The notes below the pieces were generated by a model. That model worked only from the letters and a program-made list of their open reading frames with translations. It made no database searches and was not told the DNA's origin. A stretch of 17,294 nt of DNA from Rhodospirillales bacterium (GTDB lineage: Bacteria > Pseudomonadota > Alphaproteobacteria > Rhodospirillales > JASLLV01): assembly GCA_030754475.1 (NCBI GenBank), contig JASMAE010000053.1, forward strand, positions 1-17,294, written 5' to 3'. The position numbers and the translations under genes were made by a program. Shown here piece after piece: positions 7,584 to 14,625 of the stretch; position 1 is the first letter of the stretch; every line of letters starts with the position of its first letter.

Positions 7584-7826
7584 TACCCCCTATCACAGTA
7601 GGATGGCACGAGTGACGGTCTTGGACGAGCCTTCGGCCTTGAGCACGGCTCGAAGTGATGCCGATCATCACGAGGGCCGTGCGACGACGTCCGAGGCTCG
7701 CCCAAGACCGCCTGATGGGTCGCTTTTCGCGCCTTTTGCCGGGCGTCGGCGCCGCTCGCCGATGGCCGGGCACCACGCGCGTCGGGACCGCGCCGCGATC
7801 GGGCGCGCGCCGGCGCTGCGGCGCCG

Positions 7827-8480
7827 ATGATGATCCGGCGCGCGCGAAGGGTCCACGGCGACCGGCGTCCTGGGCGCCTTCGCTGGATCGCGCTGGCGGC
7901 CTTCGTCGCCGTTATCGCCTGGGGTGTCGGACTGTTCCGGTTTGCGGCCGTGATTCCCACCGAAGCCGGCGAAGTCACGACGTCCACCGACGCCATCGTC
8001 GTGCTCACCGGCGGTAGCCGACGTCTCGCCACCGGGTTCGATCTGCTTTCGGCGAACGCGGCCGGGAGACTCCTCGTCTCGGGCGTCTATCGCGGCGTCG
8101 ACGTATCCGAGCTGTTGCGGCATTTCCAATACGCGCCCGACGATCTACGCTGCTGCGTGGAGATCGGCCACGACGCCGGCGATACCGCGGGCAACGCCGA
8201 AGAAACCGCCGCGTGGGTCCGACGCCATGGATTTCGGAGCCTTCGGATCGTCACCTCCAACTACCACGTGCCGCGAAGCATGCTTGAGTTCCACCACGCT
8301 CTTCCCGGCGTCATCCTGATCGCGCACCCGGTGGTTCCCGAAAACTTCAGAAACGACGGCTGGTGGCGGTGGTCCGGAAGCGCCCGCCTGATCGTCAGCG
8401 AGTTCAACAAATACGTTCTGGTCTGGGCCGCACATGCGATCGAGAACGTGATTGCGCCGGGCGGCGGGGACGAGCTGTGA
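7827..8480 (+). CDS. YdcF/ElyC family (DUF218) membrane-anchored protein
   Basis: The 217-residue protein has an N-terminal membrane anchor (about residues 20-42, WIALAAFVAVIAWGVGLF) followed by a DUF218 domain. Visible family features are DAIVVLTGGSRRLATGFDLL, the small-residue loop GDTAGNAEETAAWV, and IVTSNYHVPRSMLEF with a conserved histidine. DUF218 proteins such as E. coli ElyC (formerly YcbC) and SanA act in envelope integrity; the exact reaction is unknown. The fold is probably periplasmic. The start is uncertain: two ATGs stand together (7827 and 7830), neither with a clear ribosome binding site, and the frame is open upstream without another ATG or GTG. The stop overlaps the plsC start, so the pair belongs to the ftsEX-linked cluster. 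Confidence 0.86.
   Translation: MMIRRARRVHGDRRPGRLRWIALAAFVAVIAWGVGLFRFAAVIPTEAGEVTTSTDAIVVLTGGSRRLATGFDLLSANAAGRLLVSGVYRGVDVSELLRHFQYAPDDLRCCVEIGHDAGDTAGNAEETAAWVRRHGFRSLRIVTSNYHVPRSMLEFHHALPGVILIAHPVVPENFRNDGWWRWSGSARLIVSEFNKYVLVWAAHAIENVIAPGGGDEL
8466..8470 (+). promoter_or_regulatory. Ribosome binding site deciding the plsC start
   Basis: GGGGA lies six bases before GTG 8477. This supports a GTG start overlapping the preceding stop (GTGA) rather than the ATG at 8363, which would put over 110 bases of out-of-frame overlap inside the YdcF gene. Confidence 0.5.
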
Positions 8481-9247
8481 TCTGGCTTCGCTCGCTCGTC
8501 TACAACGTCTTTCTTTTCACCTGGTTGACGCTCGTTCTGATCGTGCTCGTCCCCTTTGGGTTCATGCCGCGCCGGTACATGCGAGCCATCGTCTTGTACT
8601 GGGCGCGCACCAATCAAGCCGCGCTGACAGCCATCACGGGACTGGATTGCGAAGTGCGCGGGCGCGAGAACCTTCCCGATGGCCCCGTGGTGCTCGCCTG
8701 CATGCATCAGTCGTTCTGGGAGACGGCGTTCCTTCTGACCCTCTTCGAGAATGCGGCTTTCGTGCTCAAAAAGGAACTGCTGTCGATTCCCCTTTGGGGG
8801 TGGTATTCCCGCAGATGGGGCAACGTGAGCGTCGAGCGCGACGGCGCCGCAAGCGCACTCAGGAAAATGCTGCGCGAGGCGCGGGATCGGATTGCGGCCG
8901 GACGCCCGATCGTGATCTTTCCCGAGGGCACGCGCGTCGCGCCCGGCGAGAGACGCCCCCTTCATGTCGGGGTCGCCGCGCTTTACGTGGGCCTGGCGGT
9001 TCCGGTCGTGCCCGTGGCGCTGAATTCGGGCGTGTTCTGGGGCCGCCGCGCGTTCCTGAAGTACCCGGGCGTGATCACGCTCGAGTTCCTCCCCCCGATC
9101 CCCACCGGCCTGGACAAGCGCATCTTTCTGGCCGAACTGCAATCGCGCTTCGAAGGCGCATCAGAGCGAATCCGCCAGGAGGCCGAGACCTCGGCGCCCG
9201 CGGGTCCGCGCCTGCGCGCCGCCGCCGAAGACCGCGATTCCGCATAA
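8477..9247 (+). CDS. plsC: 1-acyl-sn-glycerol-3-phosphate acyltransferase (PlsC family)
   Basis: PlsC-type enzymes acylate lysophosphatidic acid to phosphatidic acid at the inner membrane. From GTG 8477 the protein has 256 residues. A hydrophobic N-terminus (about residues 3-27, ending VLIVLVPFGF) anchors it. Acyltransferase motif I is HQSFWE, the H-x4-D/E catalytic pair with Glu in the acidic position, a variant seen in some bacterial members. GWYSRRWGNVSVER fits motif II, FPEGTR is motif III, and VPVVPVALNSG is motif IV. A membrane protein followed by PlsC after ftsEX is a familiar Rhodospirillales order. A broader lysophospholipid acyltransferase cannot be excluded from sequence alone. Confidence 0.9.
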   Translation: MIWLRSLVYNVFLFTWLTLVLIVLVPFGFMPRRYMRAIVLYWARTNQAALTAITGLDCEVRGRENLPDGPVVLACMHQSFWETAFLLTLFENAAFVLKKELLSIPLWGWYSRRWGNVSVERDGAASALRKMLREARDRIAAGRPIVIFPEGTRVAPGERRPLHVGVAALYVGLAVPVVPVALNSGVFWGRRAFLKYPGVITLEFLPPIPTGLDKRIFLAELQSRFEGASERIRQEAETSAPAGPRLRAAAEDRDSA

Positions 9248-9300
9248 GCTTGATGGCGGCGCGGTCCTCGGCCCGCCCACCGGGTGTTTGTGAAGAATCC

Positions 9301-9309
9301 TGTGGATAA
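9301..9309 (-). promoter_or_regulatory. Perfect DnaA-box match upstream of nrdJ
   Basis: TGTGGATAA is the exact reverse complement of TTATCCACA, the high-affinity E. coli DnaA box. It lies about 115 bases upstream of the -35 box of the proposed nrdJ promoter. DnaA control of ribonucleotide reductase genes is known in E. coli; a role here is inferred. Confidence 0.5.
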
Positions 9310-9386
9310 TTTGTCCGCCGCTCGCGCGAAAAACGGGTGCAAGTGGACGAAGCCAGCAAAAACAATCGCTTGCTCGCTTCCGGCGA

Positions 9387-9395
9387 CGTGGATAA
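9387..9395 (-). promoter_or_regulatory. Near-perfect DnaA-box match upstream of nrdJ
   Basis: CGTGGATAA matches TTATCCACA in eight of nine positions on the minus strand, in the same orientation as the perfect site 86 bases upstream. It ends 28 bases before the -35 box, a plausible position for a transcriptional regulator. Confidence 0.4.
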
Positions 9396-9423
9396 AAGCG
9401 TGGAAACATAACGGGAACATTGC

Positions 9424-9452
9424 TTGACGACGTCTTTCCTGCGGCGTAAAGT
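9424..9452 (+). promoter_or_regulatory. Sigma-70-type promoter for nrdJ
   Basis: TTGACG (9424-9429, five of six consensus bases) is followed by a 17-base spacer and TAAAGT (9447-9452, four of six). Transcription would start near 9459 and leave a leader of about 100 bases before the nrdJ ATG. It is the best promoter-like sequence in the gap. Confidence 0.55.
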
Positions 9453-9456
9453 TGAT

Positions 9457-9510
9457 CCGGAAAAGCCATTGGAATCTTTGAGAAAAACGACTTCCGCCTG
9501 GCTTTTCGGG
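9457..9510 (+). promoter_or_regulatory. Inverted repeat at the 5' end of the nrdJ leader
   Basis: CCGGAAAAGCCA (9457-9468) and TGGCTTTTCGGG (9499-9510) are complementary at 11 of 12 positions with a 30-base loop. The left arm begins at the predicted transcription start, so the mRNA would open with this stem. A second short hairpin, CCCG (9542-9545) with CGGG (9550-9553), overlaps the G-rich ribosome binding site. Confidence 0.5.
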
Positions 9511-9560
9511 CGGTTGCGGTCGCGCCGTTTGGGCGGATTGTCCCGCTTTCGGGGGCGGTA

Positions 9561-11912
9561 ATGGTTGAGCTTGCGTCGATATCGCGCCAAATCTGGGACA
9601 TGAAGTACCGGCTGAAGGGTGCCGACGGGCGGCCTGTGGACAAGACCATCGGCGATACCTGGGCACGCGTCGCCCGTGCCTTGGCGCAGCCCGAGAACGA
9701 GCCCGGGCGCTGGGAGCGGCGATTCCTCGACGTCCTCGACGATTTCCGGTTCCTGCCCGCAGGAAGGATCATCGCGGGCGCCGGTACGCGACGCGATGTC
9801 ACGCTGTTCAACTGCTTCGTCATGGGCGACATCCCCGACGACATGGCCGGAATCTTCGATGCGTTGAAGGAAGCGGCGCTGACCATGCAGCAGGGCGGCG
9901 GCATCGGCTACGACTTCTCGACGCTTCGACCCAAGGGCGCCGAGGTGCGCGGCGTGGGCGCGGACGCTTCGGGACCGCTGTCGTTCATGGATGTCTGGGA
10001 CGCCATGTGCCGGACGATCATGAGCGCCGGATCGAGACGCGGCGCCATGATGGCCGTCATGCGCTGCGACCACCCCGATATCGAGGCGTTCATCGAGGCC
10101 AAGCACCAACCCGGACGGCTTCGCATGTTCAACTTGTCGGTGCTGGTGACGGACGCCTTCATGCACGCGGTGCGGGAGGATGCCGCCTGGGAGCTGGTCT
10201 TCGACGGGGTCGTCTGGAGGAGCGTTCCCGCGCGCGAGCTCTGGGAGAAGATCATGCGGGCGACCTACGCCTACGCCGAGCCCGGGGCGATCTTCATCGA
10301 CACCGTCAACCGCCTGAACAACCTCTCCTACTGCGAGCAAATTCACGCCACCAACCCCTGCGGCGAGCAGCCGTTGCCACCCTTCGGGGCGTGCCTTCTG
10401 GGCTCGGTTAACCTGGCGCGCCTCGTCCATGATCCGTTTTCGGACCGCGCGCGGCTGGATACCGACGCGCTGGCGGACATCGTGGATGCCGCGGTTCGCA
10501 TGCTCGACAACGCGATCGACGTCTCGAAATTCCCGTTGCCGGCCCAGGAGCACGAAGCGAAGGCGAAGCGCCGCATCGGGCTTGGCATAACCGGCCTTGC
10601 CGACGCCCTGATCCTGTGCCGCGCCCGTTACGGTGGCCGCGAGGCGGTCCGACTGACGGAATCGTGGATGAAGACCATCCAGCGCGCAGCCTATCTGGCT
10701 TCGTCCCGATTGGCCGCCGAGAAGGGCGCCTTTCCACTGTTCGATCGCGACCGTTACCTCGACGGCGAGACGGTCCGCGGCCTCGACGACGACGTCCGCG
10801 CCGCGATCGCGCGCGACGGCATTCGCAACGCGGTGCTCACTTCGGTGGCCCCGACCGGAACGATTTCCATCTTCGCCGACAATGTCTCGTCCGGCCTCGA
10901 GCCCGTGTTCAGTTTCAACTACACGCGCCGCGTCATGATGCCGGACGGCGCGCGCCGCGACGAAGAGGTCTCGGATTTCGCCTATCGCCTGTTCCGCCGC
11001 TTGGAAGGCTCGGATCGGGCGCTTCCCGACTACTTCGTCGACGCCCAGGGCTTGGCGCCGGGCGACCATCTGGTGATGCAGGCCGCGGTCCAGCGCCACG
11101 TGGACAGCTCGATCTCCAAGACCATCAACTGTCCCGAAAGCATACCCTTCGAGGATTTCAAGGGTATCTACACGACCGCCTTCGAACTCGGCCTCAAGGG
11201 GTGCACCACGTATCGCCCGAACGAGATCACGGGCGCGGTGCTCGAGGCGCCGGGCAAGCGCGCGAGCGCGCACGCAGCGAAACAGGCCGAGCTGCCGCTC
11301 GAATCCCCGATTTCGGGCGCGCGACCAGCGGATACGGGCGATTCGGGCGCTATCGTCTACATGACCCAGCCTCTCGATCGCCCGGAGTCGCTGGCCGGCG
11401 CCACCTACAAGGTGCGCTGGCCGGACAGCGACCACGCGATCTACATCACCGTCAACGACATCGTTCAGGACAGCCGGCGGCGCCCTTTCGAGGTTTTTAT
11501 CAACTCCAAGAACATGGAGCATTTCGCCTGGGCGGTGGCGCTGACGCGCATGATTTCGGCGGTGTTCCGGCGCGGCGGCGACGTCTCGTTCGTGGTCGAG
11601 GAGATGAAGGCCGTGTTCGATCCGCGTGGCGGCCAATGGGTGGGAGGCCGCTACGTTCCCTCGATCCTCGCCGCCATCGGCGAGGCGATCGAACGCCACA
11701 TGATCGCGATCGGGTTTCTCCCGGCGCCCGCGTCGCTCATCCAGGACCGTGGCGACGAAAAAGCGGTGGTCGCGCTGGCGGGCGGCAACGGCGCGGAGCC
11801 GCCAGCTTCCGGCGCGCCCTTCCGCCAGTGCCCTAAGTGCGGCCAGGCCGGCATCGTCCGTCAGGAGAACTGCGACACCTGCACGGCGTGCGGCTATTCA
11901 CGGTGTAGCTGA
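9561..11912 (+). CDS. nrdJ: Adenosylcobalamin-dependent (class II) ribonucleotide reductase
   Basis: NrdJ reduces ribonucleotides to deoxyribonucleotides using adenosylcobalamin as radical source, with or without oxygen. The 783-residue protein shows the class II core. C85 (FNCFV) and C278 (GACLL) are the expected redox pair; NPCGE at 265-269 supplies N265, the thiyl-radical C267 and E269. PTGTISIFADNVSSGLEP forms the phosphate-binding loop. No class I R2 subunit gene or radical-tyrosine domain is present. After a variable linker (about 560-600) comes a TSCPD-type domain (about 608-735). The C-terminus is a cysteine cluster (C757, C760, C771, C774, C777, C782) resembling a zinc ribbon and likely serving re-reduction. 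The ATG at 9561 follows a GGGGG run by five bases. Single gene, probably driven by its own promoter. It converges on a ChaC-like gene with two bases between the stops. Confidence 0.95.
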   Translation: MVELASISRQIWDMKYRLKGADGRPVDKTIGDTWARVARALAQPENEPGRWERRFLDVLDDFRFLPAGRIIAGAGTRRDVTLFNCFVMGDIPDDMAGIFDALKEAALTMQQGGGIGYDFSTLRPKGAEVRGVGADASGPLSFMDVWDAMCRTIMSAGSRRGAMMAVMRCDHPDIEAFIEAKHQPGRLRMFNLSVLVTDAFMHAVREDAAWELVFDGVVWRSVPARELWEKIMRATYAYAEPGAIFIDTVNRLNNLSYCEQIHATNPCGEQPLPPFGACLLGSVNLARLVHDPFSDRARLDTDALADIVDAAVRMLDNAIDVSKFPLPAQEHEAKAKRRIGLGITGLADALILCRARYGGREAVRLTESWMKTIQRAAYLASSRLAAEKGAFPLFDRDRYLDGETVRGLDDDVRAAIARDGIRNAVLTSVAPTGTISIFADNVSSGLEPVFSFNYTRRVMMPDGARRDEEVSDFAYRLFRRLEGSDRALPDYFVDAQGLAPGDHLVMQAAVQRHVDSSISKTINCPESIPFEDFKGIYTTAFELGLKGCTTYRPNEITGAVLEAPGKRASAHAAKQAELPLESPISGARPADTGDSGAIVYMTQPLDRPESLAGATYKVRWPDSDHAIYITVNDIVQDSRRRPFEVFINSKNMEHFAWAVALTRMISAVFRRGGDVSFVVEEMKAVFDPRGGQWVGGRYVPSILAAIGEAIERHMIAIGFLPAPASLIQDRGDEKAVVALAGGNGAEPPASGAPFRQCPKCGQAGIVRQENCDTCTACGYSRCS

Positions 11913-11914
11913 CG

Positions 11915-12469
11915 TCATCGCTGCCTCGCCGCGCCTGCGACGAGGTGTGCGCGGACCTCGTCCAGGATCCGGTGCAGCGCGCCTTCGCGGATCCCGAGCG
12001 CATCCAGTTGGACGACCGTGTGTTCCAAGTATGCGCGCGCCGTGCCCTGGTCGCCGCGGCTCGATGCGAGGATTTCGGCAATCCGCGCGTTCGCGAGCCG
12101 GCCCGTGTAATCGGGGTGACGGCGATCGACGACGAAAGCGCAGGCCCGAACCTTGCCCGCCGGCGTCGCCACCGGCAGCCATTTCGGCTCGTAGACGTCG
12201 TTGTCGAGCTCGCGTTCCCAAAGATAGGCGAACACGGAGTCCGCGCGCCTGGCGGCAATCTTGTAGGCGCGGCCCCGGCACGATCCGCCTCGGTCGAGCC
12301 CGAGAACCAGTCCCGGTTTTCTGGGCGTGCCGCGGTATCTCGTCGAACGTACGCAAAACGCCCGGTGATAGCCGTGCAAGAGCGCGCTCTCGCGGCGAAG
12401 GTAGGGAAAACCCGGACGCCACATGAGCGAGCCGTATGCGAACACCCAGATCTCGTGCGCCTCAGCCAC
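11915..12469 (-). CDS. ChaC-like gamma-glutamylcyclotransferase
   Basis: ChaC enzymes cleave the gamma-glutamyl group of glutathione, releasing 5-oxoproline and Cys-Gly, in the cytosol. The 184-residue protein carries the substrate-binding loop FAYGSLMW (about 10-17) near its N-terminus, then PYLRRESALLHGYHRAFCV, a match to the family's second strand, RYRGTPRKPGLVLGLDRGGSCRG, and YLWERELDNDVYEPKW, which should hold the catalytic glutamate (E85 or E87; I cannot tell which). The start is GTG at 12469: the purine-rich AAGGAA (12482-12477) lies seven bases upstream, and the YGSL loop must be near the start in this family. A glutathione-linked stress role is plausible. Gene order with DUF2125 downstream is shared by related genomes as far as I recall. 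Confidence 0.88.
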   Translation of the reverse strand: MAEAHEIWVFAYGSLMWRPGFPYLRRESALLHGYHRAFCVRSTRYRGTPRKPGLVLGLDRGGSCRGRAYKIAARRADSVFAYLWERELDNDVYEPKWLPVATPAGKVRACAFVVDRRHPDYTGRLANARIAEILASSRGDQGTARAYLEHTVVQLDALGIREGALHRILDEVRAHLVAGAARQR

Positions 12470-12787
12470 GGATGGTTTCCTTCCCTTCGCGCCCGTCCCC
12501 GTCGAACACGCACCGAGAGCGGATCGCGCTAGATTGGCATCGCGACGCAGTTCTAATCAACCGCGTCCATCCGCTCCATTTCAATCAGATGGACCAGATT
12601 CACGTGGCCGGCGGATCGCGCCTACGCAATCGCGGCCGACCACGATATGGTGTGGGCGACGCCGTCCGGCGGTCGCAGCCGAGGGCTCCGGTCCGAGGCC
12701 TGCGGAGTTGCGTCCCCTCGATGCCGGTCGCTGCCCGCGCTATTAAGGGACGATCCGCGTAATCCGATAATCCTTGGATGGCGCCCC
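12470..12787. other. Divergent intergenic region with a repeat copy
   Basis: This 318-base gap separates the ChaC-like gene (minus) from DUF2125 (plus). The left half holds composite repeat copy 2 (12515-12653). The right half has no gene. Just before DUF2125, GATAAT (12766-12771) could be a -10 box, but the matching -35 position (TTAAGG, 12743-12748) is poor, so the promoter call is weak. Confidence 0.5.
12515..12653 (+). repeat. Composite two-hairpin intergenic repeat, copy 2
   Basis: It has the same plan and orientation as the copy at 3833-3970. Hairpin A: GAGCGGAT (12517-12524) pairs with ATCCGCTC (12569-12576), then CGCG (12525-12528) with CGCG (12562-12565) and a partly mismatched inner stem. 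Hairpin B: ACCAGAT (12593-12599) faces ATATGGT (12645-12651) with one mismatch; CGTGG (12603-12607) pairs with CCACG (12640-12644). Relative to copy 1, the pair C3923-G3959 has become T12605-A12642, so pairing is kept while bases change. Confidence 0.75.
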
Positions 12788-13924
12788 ATGGCGAGCCCGG
12801 ATCGAGAACAACCACCCGGCGGGTCCGAAGACGGACCGTTCCGCGAGGGGCCGGGCGCGAATCCTCGAAGCGTGATCGAACGCGCAACCGTCGCGCTGCT
12901 CATCGTGGCATCGGCGTGCATCCTTTACGTCGCCGTCTGGCTGTTCATGGCCTTCCAGTTCCGCGGCGCGCTCGAGACGGCCGTCTTCGGCGCGCCCGAC
13001 GGAATGCCCACCGTCACCTATTCCGATCTCGAGCTGGGCGGATTCCCGTTGCGCCTCAGCGCACGCATGCACGACCCGGCGCTGGCCCTCGCGCCGCTCG
13101 GGGCCCAGGCGAGCTGGAGCGCGCGCGAGGCCGCGGCCGAGATCCCGGTCTGGAACTGGAGCCGTATTTCCGTCTCGCTCGTCGGTCCGCACCGTTTCAG
13201 CGCGACCATCGGCGGTGTGACGCGGACCCACACCAGCCCGACCGGCGCCGTTCGCGCCGAAATCCAAACCGCGGACGGACGCCCCGTCCAAGGAACGCTC
13301 GTTTTCGAGCGGCTCGCGCTCGCCGCCACGGAGGCAGCGGAAAGCGTCTCGGTGGGCGCCGCGACCGTAGACGTCGGCCTGTTTCCGGCGGACGAGCCCA
13401 CCGACCACTCGGCCGCGTACGAGATCCGGGCCCGCGTCGCCGACGTGGTCGTTCCGTCCGCGCTCGCCCTACCGTTCGGCCGTTCGATCGGGCTGATCTC
13501 TCTCGAGGCGCGAATCAACGGCCCGGTCCCGGACGAGCGCTGGCCGGCGGCGTTGGAGGCGTGGCGTGACGCCGGCGGCACGATCGACGTGGGCTCGTTG
13601 CGCCTCGACCACGGGCCGCTGCGGGTGCAGGGCGAAGGCACGTTCGCGCTCGACGCCGACATGCAGCCCATCGGCGCGTTCACGGCCCAAATCAGGGGCC
13701 TCTTTGATCTCGTCGAGGCGCTGCGCGCGCGCGGCGTCGTCGAGGCCGGTGACGCCGTCATGGCCAAGGTGGTGCTCGGCGCGTTGGCGAGGCGGCCGGA
13801 CGATGGCGGGCCGCCCGTCTTGAACGTGCCGCTTACTTTGCAGGACCGCGCCCTCTACGTGGGCCCGGTGCGCATGCTGCGCGTTCCCCCCGTCCGTTGG
13901 CCGGCGCAGAAGACCGATCCCTGA
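12788..13924 (+). CDS. DUF2125 family protein
   Basis: The product, 378 residues from the ATG at 12788, fits the alphaproteobacterial DUF2125 family of unknown function. A membrane segment lies at about 33-56 (ATVALLIVASACILYVAVW). The rest is a long beta-rich domain with repeated patterns of inner-surface strands (VTYSDLELGGFPLRLSARM, RISVSLVGPHRFS, GTIDVGSLRLDHGPLRVQG) resembling AsmA-like, periplasmic lipid-tunnel-type proteins in flavour; that comparison is inference. The conserved TYSDLELGGFPLRL near the anchor is my main family marker. The frame stays open upstream to 12647, but that extension runs through repeat-adjacent sequence, is Arg-rich and unlike the family, so 12788 was chosen. 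GTG 12872 is another possible start. It lies just upstream of yqgE in the same direction, 36 bases apart. Confidence 0.8.
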   Translation: MASPDREQPPGGSEDGPFREGPGANPRSVIERATVALLIVASACILYVAVWLFMAFQFRGALETAVFGAPDGMPTVTYSDLELGGFPLRLSARMHDPALALAPLGAQASWSAREAAAEIPVWNWSRISVSLVGPHRFSATIGGVTRTHTSPTGAVRAEIQTADGRPVQGTLVFERLALAATEAAESVSVGAATVDVGLFPADEPTDHSAAYEIRARVADVVVPSALALPFGRSIGLISLEARINGPVPDERWPAALEAWRDAGGTIDVGSLRLDHGPLRVQGEGTFALDADMQPIGAFTAQIRGLFDLVEALRARGVVEAGDAVMAKVVLGALARRPDDGGPPVLNVPLTLQDRALYVGPVRMLRVPPVRWPAQKTDP

Positions 13925-13960
13925 GGCGATCGGCGGCGATTCCTGCTATGATCGAAGGCG

Positions 13961-14602
13961 ATGAGGTGGTCGCGTTTCCCGACGATTCTGGCGCTCGCAT
14001 TCCTCGTCGCCCCGGCGGCGGGCCCGGTGCAGGGCGCAGGCGACGTTCCCGGCGGCGGCGCATTCGATCCCCACCTCAAGGGCCAGTTCCTGGTCGCGAC
14101 ACCGAAGATGACCGACCCCCGCTTCCGTGAGGCGGTGATTTTCATGGTCGATCACGACGCGAACGGCGCCAGGGGCTTCGTCGTTAACCGGGTCTTCGGA
14201 CGGGGCCCGCTCTCGCACCTCCTGGAAGGTTTCGGTGTTCGAACCGGAGACGAGGACACTTCGGAATCGCTGGAGATCACGCTCCATTACGGGGGGCCGG
14301 TGAAGCCCCGCCGCGTCTTCGTCCTTCACAGCGACGACTACGCCGACAGCACCACCGCCGAGGTGATCGCCGGCGTGTCGCTGTCGGCTCGGCTCAAAGT
14401 CCTCAAGTCGCTGGCGCGCGGCGAAGGGCCGAGCCGCGTACTCGTGGTGCTCGGCTATGCGAGCTGGGCGGGGCAGCAGCTCGAAGGCGAACTCGACCGC
14501 GACGATTGGCTGACGGCGCCGGCCGATTCCGATCTCATCTTCGACGACGACGACGCGACCAAGTGGCAGAGCGCCTTCGCCAAGGCCGGATCGCGGCTGT
14601 AG
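13961..14602 (+). CDS. YqgE/AlgH (UPF0301, DUF179) family protein with apparent signal peptide
   Basis: The 213-residue protein has the family core: LKGQFLVATPKMTDPRF, AVIFMVDHDANGARGFVVNR, LHYGGPVKPRRVFVLHS, VLVVLGYASWAGQQLEGEL and a C-terminal region ending DATKWQSAF. The biochemical role of the family is unknown. Ahead of the core sits an N-terminal region with a positive start, a hydrophobic stretch (about residues 6-20, FPTILALAFLVAPAA) and a small-residue cleavage-like site near GPVQGAGD, which looks like a Sec signal peptide. Most family members lack this and are cytoplasmic. The ATG at 13961 follows GAAGG by only two bases, a short spacing, so the start is somewhat uncertain, but no in-frame alternative is better. 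It converges on tyrC with 23 bases between. Confidence 0.87.
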   Translation: MRWSRFPTILALAFLVAPAAGPVQGAGDVPGGGAFDPHLKGQFLVATPKMTDPRFREAVIFMVDHDANGARGFVVNRVFGRGPLSHLLEGFGVRTGDEDTSESLEITLHYGGPVKPRRVFVLHSDDYADSTTAEVIAGVSLSARLKVLKSLARGEGPSRVLVVLGYASWAGQQLEGELDRDDWLTAPADSDLIFDDDDATKWQSAFAKAGSRL

Positions 14603-14625
14603 GGCGGGCGAACGCGCCCCCACGC

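Larger units (their letters stand above)
9248..9560. other. Regulatory intergenic region upstream of nrdJ
   Basis: No gene is visible in these 313 bases between plsC and nrdJ. They are AT-richer than their surroundings and contain two DnaA-box-like sites, a sigma-70-type promoter, a leader inverted repeat and the nrdJ ribosome binding site (annotated separately). GANTC sites occur at 9295-9299 and 9472-9476. I see neither a convincing NrdR box nor the conserved B12-box of a cobalamin riboswitch. Confidence 0.65.

Noticed and set aside
7584..7826. Possible decayed gene between ftsX and the YdcF gene.
   Set aside because: No frame shows a recognisable protein remnant and no repeat copy was found here.
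9248..9560. Cobalamin riboswitch or NrdR box upstream of nrdJ.
   Set aside because: Both are common for class II reductase genes, but I could not find the conserved B12-box elements or the 16-base NrdR palindrome.
9075..11699. Very long open frame on the minus strand opposite nrdJ (and a similar one opposite the DUF4175 gene at 1091-3076).
   Set aside because: Both lie antisense to well-supported genes, have no recognisable domain and are His/Arg/Gly/Asp-rich. High GC makes antisense stops rare, so these are shadows.
12647..12787. N-terminal extension of the DUF2125 protein from an upstream ATG.
   Set aside because: The start lies in the right arm of repeat copy 2, and the extra 47 residues are Arg-rich and unlike the family; the ATG at 12788 places the membrane anchor where expected.
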